Below, piece by piece: positions 17,414 through 27,593 of a stretch of DNA of 33,933 nucleotides. Position 1 is the stretch's first letter; each line of letters begins with the position of its first letter. A model generated the notes under the pieces. It was not told where the DNA came from. It saw only the letters and a program-made list of their open reading frames with translations, and made no database searches. A program made the translations under genes and the position numbers. The stretch comes from Pseudoalteromonas rubra (GTDB lineage: Bacteria; Pseudomonadota; Gammaproteobacteria; Enterobacterales; Alteromonadaceae), in the NCBI RefSeq assembly GCF_000967655.1, contig NZ_JXYA01000070.1:1-33933 (forward strand), given 5' to 3'.

Positions 17414-19084
17414 TCTACTACTTTTGGACGTGCTTTGACCTGATACACCTAGCGTGCTTTTTATTTGGTGACTCAGTGCGAGCGTTCGTTTGTCATGTGG
17501 ATGAAGTGCCAGCAACGCCTGTACTTTTTTCAGCGCTTCTGTATGCCTGCCGATATTGTGATAGGCCTGGGCCTCTGCATAGCGACCGTGAATGTTTTCG
17601 GGGTTTAGTGCGCGAAACTGCTTGATAGCGGCTAAACGTTTATGCTCATTTTGGTGCACAGCATGACTGATACTTAACATCAGCCAGGCTCGTTCATTGC
17701 CCGGGTTGAGCCTGACTGAGCGCGTTAAGTGCGCAGCATCAAGTGTTAGTAAGCCTTTTTTACTGTAGACTTCGGACGCAAAAAAAGCGCCAGATGTGGT
17801 GAGGAAACACGTTAAAATAGAGACTTTTGCAACACGAAATAGGTTTTTGTTTAGCTGGGCCGTCCACAACACAGGATGTGCGCTTCGACTGTGAATGGCT
17901 GCGATCAGGAGCACTGAAAATGCCAGACTGACAGGGGTTAAAAATACTGCGCTAAACTGTGCATTAATGAGCAGTGCTGAGTAGGCAACACATAGCCAGC
18001 GCTCGGTCAGGCCACCAATCCAGGCACCTAGCCAGGCTTGCCATAAATAATAAAGCAAAACGAGCGCAAACAGCGTCCCTCCTGGCCAGCCAAGTTCAGT
18101 GTATAGCTTGGCAAATATATTGTGCGGTGTCTTGAGCAGGGATTGATGATTTACCATAGGTGATGCCAGCTCTGTACCGGTTTTGGCATAGCGAGGGTGC
18201 ACAAACTCAAAGTTATTCGCGCCCACACCCAGAGGGTGTTCTAGCAACATATCTTTACTGTTAGCGAGTATATTCAGCCTGGGCTGATAACTCATGCTAA
18301 ATGAACTTTGCAATGAATTGAATTTTGCAGACAGTCGGCCACCTTGTAATGTATCGGAATACGTAAACAATGCTGCGCCCGAGAGCAGCAGAGCACTTAC
18401 TGACATAAACATCAACGCCTGTTTACGGTCTTTGCAAAGTAATAGGGCCAAAACTAGCATCTCGCTTATGAGCAGAGCGATAATCGTGCTACGTATGGCA
18501 CAGACCATCAGTATATACACCAGTGAAAACAGTATCATCACTAACAGCATTCTGCGTATCCAGCTGGCAGTTCGACAGATCGCTAAAATGAGGCATGGAA
18601 GCCAGATCACCATGACATGACCGGCATTATTGATAAATCCGATGGGCGTAAAGTTACCCACCAGCTGAGGCAAGCCTGCAAGTCGGTCGATGAAATAGGT
18701 CAGGCAGAAAGCACCTGCCGAGACAGCAGAGGCATTGAGTAACAAGTGAGTGATTTGCCGAGCGCTAAATTGTTGCAGCAAGGCCATCAGGGTCAGCCCG
18801 GTCAACGCCAGCCAGATGATAAAAGAGACACCTGCAAACATGTTGGGCGCCCAGAGTAGAGTAACACATGCGTAAGCACTGGCTGAGATAAAAAGGCAAG
18901 CTGGTAAAGTCAGTTGCCAGTTTCTGGCTTTCAGCTGATACAAAACAAACAGACTCAGGCCAATTTCGAGCAAAAAAAACTTTGGCGTATCATGGCTGTA
19001 GTACACCGCCTGCCAGCGCACAACAGTGATTAAAGCAAATAAACCGATGAGAAACTGACATGGTCTGGAGCTGTTGATAAACAT
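17357..19084 (-). CDS. O-antigen-ligase/Wzy-like membrane protein with C-terminal TPRs
   Basis: 575 residues with about ten to twelve hydrophobic segments. The signature region near residues 265-335 (NSKDMLLEHPLGVGANNFEFVHP, later HNIFAKLYTELGWPGG) is that of the Wzy_C/O-antigen ligase family, which joins lipid-linked sugar chains to lipid A, proteins or each other. A soluble C-terminal part from about 460 shows TPR-like helices (NERAWLMLSISHAV, AEAQAYHNIGRHTEALKKVQ), as in PglL-like or exopolysaccharide polymerases. The last 20 or so codons (Ser-, Arg- and Pro-rich) lie within the direct repeat, so the tail may have been acquired by fusion. Whether it is ligase, polymerase or oligosaccharyltransferase cannot be told. 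Confidence 0.82.
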   Translation of the reverse strand: MFINSSRPCQFLIGLFALITVVRWQAVYYSHDTPKFFLLEIGLSLFVLYQLKARNWQLTLPACLFISASAYACVTLLWAPNMFAGVSFIIWLALTGLTLMALLQQFSARQITHLLLNASAVSAGAFCLTYFIDRLAGLPQLVGNFTPIGFINNAGHVMVIWLPCLILAICRTASWIRRMLLVMILFSLVYILMVCAIRSTIIALLISEMLVLALLLCKDRKQALMFMSVSALLLSGAALFTYSDTLQGGRLSAKFNSLQSSFSMSYQPRLNILANSKDMLLEHPLGVGANNFEFVHPRYAKTGTELASPMVNHQSLLKTPHNIFAKLYTELGWPGGTLFALVLLYYLWQAWLGAWIGGLTERWLCVAYSALLINAQFSAVFLTPVSLAFSVLLIAAIHSRSAHPVLWTAQLNKNLFRVAKVSILTCFLTTSGAFFASEVYSKKGLLTLDAAHLTRSVRLNPGNERAWLMLSISHAVHQNEHKRLAAIKQFRALNPENIHGRYAEAQAYHNIGRHTEALKKVQALLALHPHDKRTLALSHQIKSTLGVSGQSTSKSSRYSHKSPNIRNIPPQRPVL

Positions 19085-19120
19085 GGTTTGGCTACCCTGT
19101 GTCTAAGAAGGTGTCAAAGA

Positions 19121-19141
19121 AGCTGCCTGTTGCAGGCAGCT
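19121..19141 (-). terminator. Hairpin after the large lipoprotein gene
   Basis: AGCTGCCTG at 19121-19129 pairs perfectly with CAGGCAGCT at 19133-19141 with a 3-base loop. It lies 12 bases after the lipoprotein stop. The T-run following it on the minus strand is poor, so it may let part of the transcript through into the ligase-like gene. Confidence 0.55.
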
Positions 19142-19153
19142 CAGGTGGGTGGA

Positions 19154-22100
19154 TCACTGGGCGTATTCAATGACCAGCTGCACATCGTTCACGTTAATAT
19201 ATCCATTGCTTCCTTCGTTACCGACAAACATCAGCTTCAGCAGTTGATCATTGCTGTTAGTGATTGTCTCCAGTCGGGTGAGCTCAGATACAAGTAATGG
19301 AGCAGCATAGTTAAGCGTTGTGCCTCTCGGAGGCTCTATAGTTGTGAGCAGACAAACTGGCGTAACAGGATCACAGGGCAGGTTGAAGTCATCAGGCTGC
19401 AGCAGCTGGCCCTGCTCACTGATATAAACCTTGAACCCCCCATAGGCAGCTATCCTGTTAAATACCAATTCAGCACGTGTGATCCGGGCATTTTTTGGCA
19501 GGCCTGACAGGTCAAACGCCATATAACCCCGGCTTATATAATCCTGACTTTCTCGAAGGTTAATGCCATTGCCGCGATCAATCATCACGCCGCCCTGGTA
19601 ATAATCTGTATAGGAAGATTTGATGATAGAGCCTTTGTATTGCGGTTCGACGGCAAGTTCCTGAGTCTCTGCATACAGTCCGTTAAGCACCGCCACGGCC
19701 GCGAAAGGGATATCAATTTGTTCATTGAGTGAATTATTCGCAACAGTTAAAGTCGCTTTGTCAGTGGTGCTAAAATCACCCAGATAGGTGACGTTGAACT
19801 TTGTGGATTCATCTTGCTCTAGTGTTTGTGGCCAGGTAGGCATGCTAGATAACCGGTACTTACCAGCAGGTGTAAGCGATACGTCATTAATATTGAGTGT
19901 TCCGGCACCTTGATTAGCAAAGTTGAGTTCAATTGTAGGGGTGCGCTCTGTAAATATTAAACTGGGCCCATTATCAACCAGTGGCTGGCGGGTATCATCG
20001 AGAACCGCTTCGCCTTTAAAGGTCGCAACCTGCTGCTGTAAAGTCAGTACAACGTCATTTAGTGGGATCTCATTACCGTTTTGATCCACTGTACCCCATC
20101 TGTCCGGGAAGAAGCGCAGTGTCTGTGGTCCACTCGTCAAGTCCTGATAGGTCGCCACAATCTCGTAAAAGAGTGAATCTGGTGTTTGTGTGGCACTTTT
20201 CGTAAACAGTGCTCTGGCTGAGGTTTGACCCTGCTGATTTGTGGTATAGCTTTGCTGATAGCTAAAGCCTGCCTTGCTGGTTAGCGTGACTTCAGCATTG
20301 GGGATAGCCTGACCAGCCGCGTCTTGTACTGTAACATTCATGTTTCTGTAGCCTGCCCGCTCACCATCCAGTTGGTAATCAAAGTTCCACCAGCTAAAAT
20401 GACCTACCTGACCGACGTAATAGTCTCCACTGAGTGTGGCATTGCCCTCATGGGTCCAGGTACCGGTTTCTTCATTGAGGTGCCACAATGGCATAGTTTC
20501 AGGGGCCGTAGCAGGATCGGCTACTTTAATACGAATATCGGCAAAATGACCATCTTTGATCTGCAGCGGGGTGCCATTGGTGTCGCTCAGCTCCGCGGCT
20601 ATCACTCCATAGGAGATAATGTCTACCAGGCTGCCGTCGGCTATTTGCCCTTTAAACTCGCCCGGGAAAGTGGAATAAAACTGATCGGACAACGGGTTGA
20701 GCGCAGTGTATTGTATTTGGACCTGACTGGTGTACAGGTCACCATTTTCATATGCAATGCTGTTTGGTGCAAAGTCTATACGGGCCAGGTCGCCGCCGAT
20801 ATCGATATTAGTGGGCTGTGTGGCGGTAAACTGCACCGTGTGCCCTTCGGTCAGGTTGATTTTACCCAGAGTGAGTATTTCATCGCCCTGTAATTCAATA
20901 CGCTTGTAATAAGGAAAGAAACCCGGAGCCTGAACGCTGAGTACATGTTCGCCAACGGGAACATTGTCAATGCTGAGCTGACCAAATTGATCGACATTGA
21001 CATGTCTGCCAGACAGACTGGCTTGCGCTTGCGGGAGCGCTGTGAAGCGGCTTATACCATTGCTTACAACCTGATATCCGACACGGCTACGCATAGAAGC
21101 GCTTTCCTGTGAACCAACGGGGTCGCCGGTGACTTCGAACTCAAAGGAAGCGGAGCCGCTTCTTGAAGCATCGGCATTAAATGCAACCACATCAAGTCGG
21201 TAGCTGCCTGGAATAAACCGACCATTTACGGACGTCGTAAAAGGAGAAAAGCGCGAATCAAGGGTATAGTTGCTGGTATCTACCGCCACAACCTGGCCAT
21301 TGAGATACCAGACATAGGTGACATTAGCGGCATCGACATCATTGGCGGTAATGCCCGCGCTGGCTGCTATGATGGTGTCTGAATCAAATGCAAATGTTGT
21401 CGCGTATTGGCTGCTGCCGATCAGAGAAACGGGCAGGTTTTCATTCAAATCTAAGTTAAACTCAAAGTTAACTGACCCCAGACCCGCTGCACCCGTTAAA
21501 CTGTACTGACCAATGGTTATTTGATCAGCCAGGATCTGTACGGTTTCCGCAACACCCAGCGCCAGATGCTGCACACCGTTATTACCCTGATCATGTACTG
21601 TAACGATGAGCGTATAGTAACCACTGGGCACAGTATTTGAGAGGGTGGCGGTATAGGTTTTAAACCCGGTTTTTACGGGGCCTGGTTGTAAACTCAGCTG
21701 GATTGACTCGCCCGTTTCGGGTTTGAGCATGGCTGACATCACTTCCCCCTGAACACTTGCTTCCGGGAACTCAAGGTTCAGTGTAAAACTGCCTGTCCCT
21801 TCAATCAGCGACAGGTCAATGGCAGTGCTGGTGACTTCACCAACATTAATGTTAACTGCTTTGGTTCCCTGAGCAAAACGTTCTGAAGCCGCATTTTTAG
21901 CCTCTACTGTAATATCCCACTGACCAAAACGTAAAAAGTCCAGTTGCAGGTTATTCCCTGAGGTTAGTGTTTGGCTAAATGCACTATTCTCAGGGCCTGT
22001 GCCAGAAATAACATATTGACTGGCTGTCAAATCTAAATCTGGTTTGAGCGTCGCTTGCTCACCGGCTGGGGCATGTCGCCCTGCCAATGCTGGTTGGTGC

Positions 22101-22387
22101 TTAGACGGGTATGAAACCGCGTCATCGGAATCTTGAAATATGTCAGACCGCCCGACAACCCCGGAAGACAAATGATTTTGAAGTTGCTCAGTCTTTGACT
22201 GGGAGTCCATGGCATTTACCGTAATGCTCAGGGAGCCAGTTTGTGCTGGCGTTGTTTGAGCGGGTGGCTTGGTATGCTGGCTGCCTGAGTTTTGACCTGA
22301 AGCGCCGTCGCCACCTCCACCACATCCTGATATTAGTGCTGTCAACACAGCGACATGCATAAGCTGCTTGTGCGTTTTTAAAGACAT
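19154..22387 (-). CDS. Large secreted lipoprotein with beta-sandwich domains
   Basis: 1077 residues starting behind AGAGGG. The lipobox LISGC puts the lipidated cysteine at residue 22, followed by a Gly-rich linker. Next come Ig-like or Big-like beta domains (about 50-430), a carboxypeptidase-regulatory-like repeat (LSGRHVNVDQFGQLSIDNVPVGEHVLSV near 465-495), and a FAM171/ZU5-like segment (ARIDFAPNSIAYENGDLY through MPLWHLNEETGTW). The last 180 residues (GGVMIDRGNGINLRESQDYISRGYMAFDLSGLP) look like a DNRLRE-type domain. This suggests a surface-exposed, carbohydrate- or matrix-binding protein rather than an enzyme. It may work with the ligase-like protein encoded 69 bases downstream. Domain names are by resemblance only. 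Confidence 0.82.
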   Translation of the reverse strand: MSLKTHKQLMHVAVLTALISGCGGGGDGASGQNSGSQHTKPPAQTTPAQTGSLSITVNAMDSQSKTEQLQNHLSSGVVGRSDIFQDSDDAVSYPSKHQPALAGRHAPAGEQATLKPDLDLTASQYVISGTGPENSAFSQTLTSGNNLQLDFLRFGQWDITVEAKNAASERFAQGTKAVNINVGEVTSTAIDLSLIEGTGSFTLNLEFPEASVQGEVMSAMLKPETGESIQLSLQPGPVKTGFKTYTATLSNTVPSGYYTLIVTVHDQGNNGVQHLALGVAETVQILADQITIGQYSLTGAAGLGSVNFEFNLDLNENLPVSLIGSSQYATTFAFDSDTIIAASAGITANDVDAANVTYVWYLNGQVVAVDTSNYTLDSRFSPFTTSVNGRFIPGSYRLDVVAFNADASRSGSASFEFEVTGDPVGSQESASMRSRVGYQVVSNGISRFTALPQAQASLSGRHVNVDQFGQLSIDNVPVGEHVLSVQAPGFFPYYKRIELQGDEILTLGKINLTEGHTVQFTATQPTNIDIGGDLARIDFAPNSIAYENGDLYTSQVQIQYTALNPLSDQFYSTFPGEFKGQIADGSLVDIISYGVIAAELSDTNGTPLQIKDGHFADIRIKVADPATAPETMPLWHLNEETGTWTHEGNATLSGDYYVGQVGHFSWWNFDYQLDGERAGYRNMNVTVQDAAGQAIPNAEVTLTSKAGFSYQQSYTTNQQGQTSARALFTKSATQTPDSLFYEIVATYQDLTSGPQTLRFFPDRWGTVDQNGNEIPLNDVVLTLQQQVATFKGEAVLDDTRQPLVDNGPSLIFTERTPTIELNFANQGAGTLNINDVSLTPAGKYRLSSMPTWPQTLEQDESTKFNVTYLGDFSTTDKATLTVANNSLNEQIDIPFAAVAVLNGLYAETQELAVEPQYKGSIIKSSYTDYYQGGVMIDRGNGINLRESQDYISRGYMAFDLSGLPKNARITRAELVFNRIAAYGGFKVYISEQGQLLQPDDFNLPCDPVTPVCLLTTIEPPRGTTLNYAAPLLVSELTRLETITNSNDQLLKLMFVGNEGSNGYINVNDVQLVIEYAQ

Positions 22388-22403
22388 TTTATACCCTCTG
22401 TTA

Positions 22404-22416
22404 AAATACAGTATTT
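22404..22416. promoter_or_regulatory. Palindrome in the divergent lipoprotein/orphan gap
   Basis: AAATAC-A-GTATTT is a perfect 13-base palindrome 17 bases upstream of the lipoprotein start, in the 206-base gap between divergent genes. It could be an operator or the core of a promoter. No regulator is assigned. Confidence 0.35.
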
Positions 22417-22593
22417 ACTGGCTGGTTCTAAGCTGGGGAATTTATTTAAAAGTAAGCTTGGAAAGTATTACGCGGTGCTAACGGTGATTGTTGAGGAAAT
22501 TGAAATTATAAAAGGGTGGGTTGTAAAAAAAGATGGCTCATGCTAAATGTGGAACGTTCCATTGCTTTTCTTTTTATACGGAGTGAGATTTTT

Positions 22594-24966
22594 ATGAGTA
22601 GTTTTTTTAGGACTAGCGGCATGTATTATGGTGATGGTTGTTTTAATACTGGAAGGTATAAGGTTACATTTAAAAGACATGGTCATGATGCTATGATTAT
22701 TGATATTGTTGATTTTTTTTCTGGTAATAGATGCCATTATATTTTTGAAGGTGAGAGGGATGGTGCTGTTATGGATGCTGCTGCTCATCATCCCAGGACC
22801 TTCTGGTCGTGTTTATATAATATAAAATGCGTTCAAGTTGGTCAGGATTTGGCTTTTATTACTAATTATAATGGCAGTTATGCCCTTGTCTATTTTAAAA
22901 GGAAAAATATTGGGTTTGAAACTAGGGTTGTTGATTACAATCATGGCCATGAATCTCTTAAAGTTTTTAGTAACGGAGGGAGTGCTGAATTGACACCTTT
23001 GAAACAGGAGAAGCTGCAGGTTATTGATGATACTATAATTTTGTTTGATGGGAAAGGGCTGAGAAAATATCATTTTGAAAAAGGAGGTGAATATTTAAAA
23101 TTACAATCTGTTCAAGCTGTGGATTTTAAACCTGCTAATGAAGGAGCAGGTTTTAATGTTCATTTAATTATGCTGAGTGAGTCGTGCTTTTTCTATTACC
23201 ATTGCTCTCCTAATGAAGAACTCTATTTTGTTAATGCAGGGGAGGAGGGGGCCGCTTGTAACTTAGATGTTTTAAAATCAAAAGAATGCTTTTTTATCAA
23301 TGGGGATTATAGCGGAAAGTATAGTTTTATTGATCAGGTTTATTTTTGTAATAGAGATGATTTATTTAAAGTTGAGTTTTTGAAATCGGAATTGCAAGAT
23401 AAAAAAGGAAGAGACAAAGGGAAAACAGAAGTCATTGTATTGCTGGGGGCGGTACTTGAGCGCTTGGGTGGTGAGAGTCAATTGCGTGGTGGCAAAGGGA
23501 AAGTAATTTGGAGGCTTTCAGTAGACTTATCAAGAGACCTTATGCCTCACGAGATGGAGGTGGAGGTAAAAGATGGTTTTATTTTTATTAAAATAGAGAA
23601 TATATTGACTATTCTGGAGCTGCAAAGTTCTGACAATGAAAGTGCAGATGACAGGCTTTCAGTGCGCCGTGGTATATCGGTTTCGCTTAAGGATGTGTTT
23701 GTCGAAAAAATTGATAGAGTAAAAATATTCAATAAAGTACTTAATAATAATGATCCATCTGAGAGTAAGTTTTTTGAAGGTGATCTTAAGAGTTTTATTG
23801 AAGAGTATGATGATAAAGGGAAGTACATGATTGACACGTTTTACATGCATGACTCGCTTTTTTTGTCGGTAGGAGTGGGAGATTACGAAAATGAATATCA
23901 AGCCAGACTTACACTCAATCCAAGAGAGTTTTTAGGTACGCAGGTTAAAACAATCATTCATAAACCTTTTGAAAGTGTCGATTTTCACAAGAGTTATACT
24001 GATGAATTAAGCGATTCGCTCAGACTTAATTTGCCACCTTTTAACAGAACATTAGGTGTAGCATTTCAGTTGCACTTTTCTCTTAGTGAGCGAGAAAAAG
24101 CGACAGGATATCGCTTTTCTTCATGGTGTATGAATGCTGACAGGTATGATGAACAGAAGTTAACAGAGAACGGTTATAAGATAAACTATGATGTTAGTGC
24201 TGATGAATGCAGTGTCTGGGTACATGTAAGTAAAATTCCGGGTGAAGACCATGATGATGGTGTCAGTAAAATTCCTCTTTTTTTCAAACTGAAAGATGGG
24301 TATAAAAACTCTATAAAATACACTTGCTGCTTGGATATTGATGAACAAGCCGCAATTAAAAAGCCCGGTGCCGTACAGTATATGAAAGCGATAGTAGCAG
24401 ATGGTGAAAACAAAAATATTGATCACTTTAAATCTCCACCTCTGTGGCGAGAAAAAACCAACGAAACTCGTTTTGAAAAAGAAATTGATTTGGGCGACTA
24501 CTACTGGGATTTAAAGATTATAAACCCGGGTTTGTCTGTAGAAGGGCATGAAGATATACTCATTCTAGAGGAGCTGGAGGAAGACGGAGATCATTATAAA
24601 TCGACGCTGGTGATCTATTTGTGTGATGACAACTGGGAATTTGTGGATGTGATTTTCAATTCTTCAGACGATGTCAGCCAGCGAATAATAGAAAAAACCT
24701 CCAACATCAATGCCTACGACGGCCAAATTAAGGCCTCTGTGAATATCAATAACTCAGGCTATATCAAAGAGTTAAAAATAGAACTATACATACCGACCAG
24801 CTTCCAATGTGAGGATGTTAGCAAGTCTGGAATCGATATGCAGGAGTGGGTTAAGCATGCGCATCTGTTTCCCTTCTTTATCAGGGGAAGAAACAAGGTG
24901 AATGGCAAGTACTACGTAACGGATGACCCAAGGTTAGGAATAGGTAAACCTCGTCCTAAACATTAA
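22594..24966 (+). CDS. Unrecognised AT-rich 790-residue protein
   Basis: Start taken at ATG 22594, behind ACGGAG ten bases upstream; a GTG at 22516 would add 26 residues but has no comparable site. I do not recognise the protein. It has no signal peptide or membrane segment and is acidic. Its N-terminal two thirds contain many short beta-strand-like stretches separated by turns (for example LAFITNYNGSYALVYF, DTIILFDGKGLRKYHF, DGFIFIKIENILTILEL). This suggests a beta-propeller-like fold, but that is inference. Base composition is markedly AT-rich up to about 24400 and closer to the neighbours after that, which suggests transfer. Its stop codon overlaps the stop of the kinase gene tail to tail, with no terminator between. 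Confidence 0.7.
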   Translation: MSSFFRTSGMYYGDGCFNTGRYKVTFKRHGHDAMIIDIVDFFSGNRCHYIFEGERDGAVMDAAAHHPRTFWSCLYNIKCVQVGQDLAFITNYNGSYALVYFKRKNIGFETRVVDYNHGHESLKVFSNGGSAELTPLKQEKLQVIDDTIILFDGKGLRKYHFEKGGEYLKLQSVQAVDFKPANEGAGFNVHLIMLSESCFFYYHCSPNEELYFVNAGEEGAACNLDVLKSKECFFINGDYSGKYSFIDQVYFCNRDDLFKVEFLKSELQDKKGRDKGKTEVIVLLGAVLERLGGESQLRGGKGKVIWRLSVDLSRDLMPHEMEVEVKDGFIFIKIENILTILELQSSDNESADDRLSVRRGISVSLKDVFVEKIDRVKIFNKVLNNNDPSESKFFEGDLKSFIEEYDDKGKYMIDTFYMHDSLFLSVGVGDYENEYQARLTLNPREFLGTQVKTIIHKPFESVDFHKSYTDELSDSLRLNLPPFNRTLGVAFQLHFSLSEREKATGYRFSSWCMNADRYDEQKLTENGYKINYDVSADECSVWVHVSKIPGEDHDDGVSKIPLFFKLKDGYKNSIKYTCCLDIDEQAAIKKPGAVQYMKAIVADGENKNIDHFKSPPLWREKTNETRFEKEIDLGDYYWDLKIINPGLSVEGHEDILILEELEEDGDHYKSTLVIYLCDDNWEFVDVIFNSSDDVSQRIIEKTSNINAYDGQIKASVNINNSGYIKELKIELYIPTSFQCEDVSKSGIDMQEWVKHAHLFPFFIRGRNKVNGKYYVTDDPRLGIGKPRPKH

Positions 24967-27527
24967 CCGGCCCGACACAGCGGGTTGTTATCCCGCTGTG
25001 TGACTATGTCTTTGAAATGTTCAAATCGACACAGAGGTTTAAACCAGGGGTAACTAAACCAGATTGCATGGTAACCTGCATTCAGGGCGTCTTTAACGTG
25101 TATATTGGCCGAACTGTATTCACCCACTAAGGTATACACAGTTGCGGCCGTATAGGCATATTCATAGCGTTCATTGGATAGCTTGATTGCCTGGTTCAGC
25201 GCGGTAAGTGCCAGTTCTGCTTCGCCAAGCTGAGCAGCGGCCTGTGCTCTGTCGATCTGGCTTTCGAAATCACTTTGCTCGTGTGTTTTGGCCAAAATTG
25301 CGTGGTAGTGCGAATGTGCTTTGTGATGATCCCCCAGCAACAGATAATTGTCGGCGAGTGTCAGCTCGGTCAGTGTACTTTGTGGCGCCTGTCTGTAAGC
25401 CGCTTTAGCGTGGGACAGCGCCTTGGTGGGTTGCGACAGCAACATGTAAGCAATCGCTTTATTGTTTTCTGATAATGGGTCTGACGTGGTCAACTTATTA
25501 TAATTGGCGAGGAATTTGTCGGGCTGGCCCTGGCTAAGGTAGATATCACCTAACAACTTATAAATGTACTCAGTTCCGCCAGCCCTGTCTATAACCGCAT
25601 ACAGCAGCGTTTTTGCCTGCTCTAAGTCTGCGTTGTAGTAATGGGCAATGGCCAGGTTGTAGTGATCATCCACACTGCCTTTGAGTTTAAGCATTGCTTT
25701 GTAGCTTTCAATTGCCTGCGAAATATTGCCGGTTTTAAAGTGCTTTTGCCCTTGTAGCATCAAAGTAAATACAGGGCCAGCGCCAGAAAGGGAAATCGCG
25801 CCAATATGACTGTCTGCTTTGTCGATATCACCCGTTTCTATGCTCAATAATGCCATATTGATATGATAATTATTGCTGTACTGATAGACATGGGGCGCAT
25901 CATGCAGTGCTTGCTGCAGGGGTTGCAGATGGCTTTTGTCGCCGTATGTTTCAGATAACTTTATTGCCAGAAAAGTGAACAAAGAATAGAGCGGATAAAA
26001 TCTTGGGTTTTGATCAATTAAAGGCGTTAGCCTGGTCAGATCCTCTGGGTTGTAGTGACCGTTTATCATCGCATTGATATAAACGCTCAGATAAACAAGA
26101 TATGCATCCTGACCGATATTTTGAGTCAGTTGCGCTGGCACATCAGCATCCGGGAAAAGATCCGTAAGTAAAACGTGCGCCGAATCTTTTAACTTAAGAT
26201 AGCTTTCTGAGTCTGTCAGTATTGACTGGCTGGAGAGTACCGTGTTGTTACTGGTATCAATATGGCTCAGTTTTAGCAGGCAAGTGGTGCTGGTGCAATC
26301 TAGCTGGCTTTGCACAATATCTGTTGCACCTGTGATGTCGGCAATGTGCGCACTGCTATGCACACCTTTGTATTCAGAGCTTGGGATGAGATACAGCGCA
26401 CTGCTCTGAGCAATGGCGCTACTGAGCGCATCATTGACGGTTGCCCGGAGCAGTTGTTGCTGCTGTGCATTTAGCTCACTATTGGTAAAGTCAGGTTCCA
26501 TCACCGCAATGTAGCGTGTGACGGGTTGCATCTGTTGCCAGTATATTAAACTGATCACAATACTGAATGTTAGCACTGCCATTGCGGGCCATATCCGACC
26601 CCGGGAACGCCCCTTTTCCGGGGAGGTGTGCGTGTTATCCGGCGCCTGAGGACTGCTGGTCAAATCATCAAGCAGCACGGTGTCATCTGTGTTAAGTAAT
26701 GCATGTTGCGCTTTAATATCGCAAAGTCGTTCATACACGTACTGCGCAGAGTTCGGACGCTGTGCTGGATCAGACAAGAGCAACATGTCAATCAGCTCGG
26801 CGAGCGCTGTTGGCAGAAGTGGAAAAATATCACGGGCGCTTGAAGGAGTTGCTGTAAGAATGGCTTTTGTGGCATCTGCCTGGTGGCTTCCGAATGGGTG
26901 GCGACCTGCAAACAGCTCAAACATCAACAACCCCAGTGAAAACAGATCCGATTTTTCGCTCAAAGGCAGCCCTAAGAGGTGCTCGGGTGACATAGCACTG
27001 TGTGTACCATATATCGGCGAGGCCACGGAATCATCATGTAGAAGTTGTGAAATACCAAAATCGGTGACTTTTACGTCGTTGACGTGCGAAAGCAGGATGT
27101 TGCCGGGTTTCAGGTCGCAGTGCAAAACCCCTTGTTGATGCGCATATGCTAACCCTTTGCAAATATCAGTGGCAATCTGTAGTTTCTCTTCCAGTGTAAG
27201 AAGGCGGGATTGAGTTATCACATTCAATGGCTGACCTGCAACGTATTCCATAATCAATGCCAGCCCTTGCTGGGTTTTGTGCAGCTCATATATTTGCACT
27301 ATATTGGCATGATTCAGTCTTGCCATTATACGCGCTTCGGTCAGCACATCTTCTTCACTTAACCTGGTGCAGGGTTTCAGTAATTTGACGGCAACCTGAC
27401 GTTGCAGCTGGGTGTCATTAGCCAGCAAAACATGCGCCATTCCCCCGCTGCCGAGCATTTTTAGTGCTTCCAGTTTGGCTGGTAGCTGCAAAGACATATC
27501 ATTTAATAAGGGGCAGGGTGTGCTCAT
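24963..27527 (-). CDS. Transmembrane Ser/Thr protein kinase with periplasmic TPRs
   Basis: 854 residues. The Hanks-type kinase domain (about 15-275) has the P-loop GSGGMA at 26-31, Lys48 in VAVKLL, catalytic loop HCDLKPGN at 136-143, DFG at 156-158 and SPE at 180-182. HCD replaces HRD, so the arginine that couples to activation-loop phosphorylation is missing although Asp138 is kept. A Ser/Thr/Pro-rich linker leads to one membrane helix at about 312-330. A long outer part follows, with a mixed alpha/beta segment and then repeated TPR helices (for example near AIESYKAML and NNKAIAYMLLSQPTKAL). The kinase should phosphorylate Ser/Thr in the cytoplasm in response to a periplasmic interaction. 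It lies 66 bases after the FHA gene in the same operon. Confidence 0.92.
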   Translation of the reverse strand: MSTPCPLLNDMSLQLPAKLEALKMLGSGGMAHVLLANDTQLQRQVAVKLLKPCTRLSEEDVLTEARIMARLNHANIVQIYELHKTQQGLALIMEYVAGQPLNVITQSRLLTLEEKLQIATDICKGLAYAHQQGVLHCDLKPGNILLSHVNDVKVTDFGISQLLHDDSVASPIYGTHSAMSPEHLLGLPLSEKSDLFSLGLLMFELFAGRHPFGSHQADATKAILTATPSSARDIFPLLPTALAELIDMLLLSDPAQRPNSAQYVYERLCDIKAQHALLNTDDTVLLDDLTSSPQAPDNTHTSPEKGRSRGRIWPAMAVLTFSIVISLIYWQQMQPVTRYIAVMEPDFTNSELNAQQQQLLRATVNDALSSAIAQSSALYLIPSSEYKGVHSSAHIADITGATDIVQSQLDCTSTTCLLKLSHIDTSNNTVLSSQSILTDSESYLKLKDSAHVLLTDLFPDADVPAQLTQNIGQDAYLVYLSVYINAMINGHYNPEDLTRLTPLIDQNPRFYPLYSLFTFLAIKLSETYGDKSHLQPLQQALHDAPHVYQYSNNYHINMALLSIETGDIDKADSHIGAISLSGAGPVFTLMLQGQKHFKTGNISQAIESYKAMLKLKGSVDDHYNLAIAHYYNADLEQAKTLLYAVIDRAGGTEYIYKLLGDIYLSQGQPDKFLANYNKLTTSDPLSENNKAIAYMLLSQPTKALSHAKAAYRQAPQSTLTELTLADNYLLLGDHHKAHSHYHAILAKTHEQSDFESQIDRAQAAAQLGEAELALTALNQAIKLSNERYEYAYTAATVYTLVGEYSSANIHVKDALNAGYHAIWFSYPWFKPLCRFEHFKDIVTQRDNNPLCRAG

Positions 27528-27593
27528 ATCTCACCAATTTCTTTGACTAGTATGATTAATGTATTGGAACGTTATTATATTGCTTTGCAGGTT

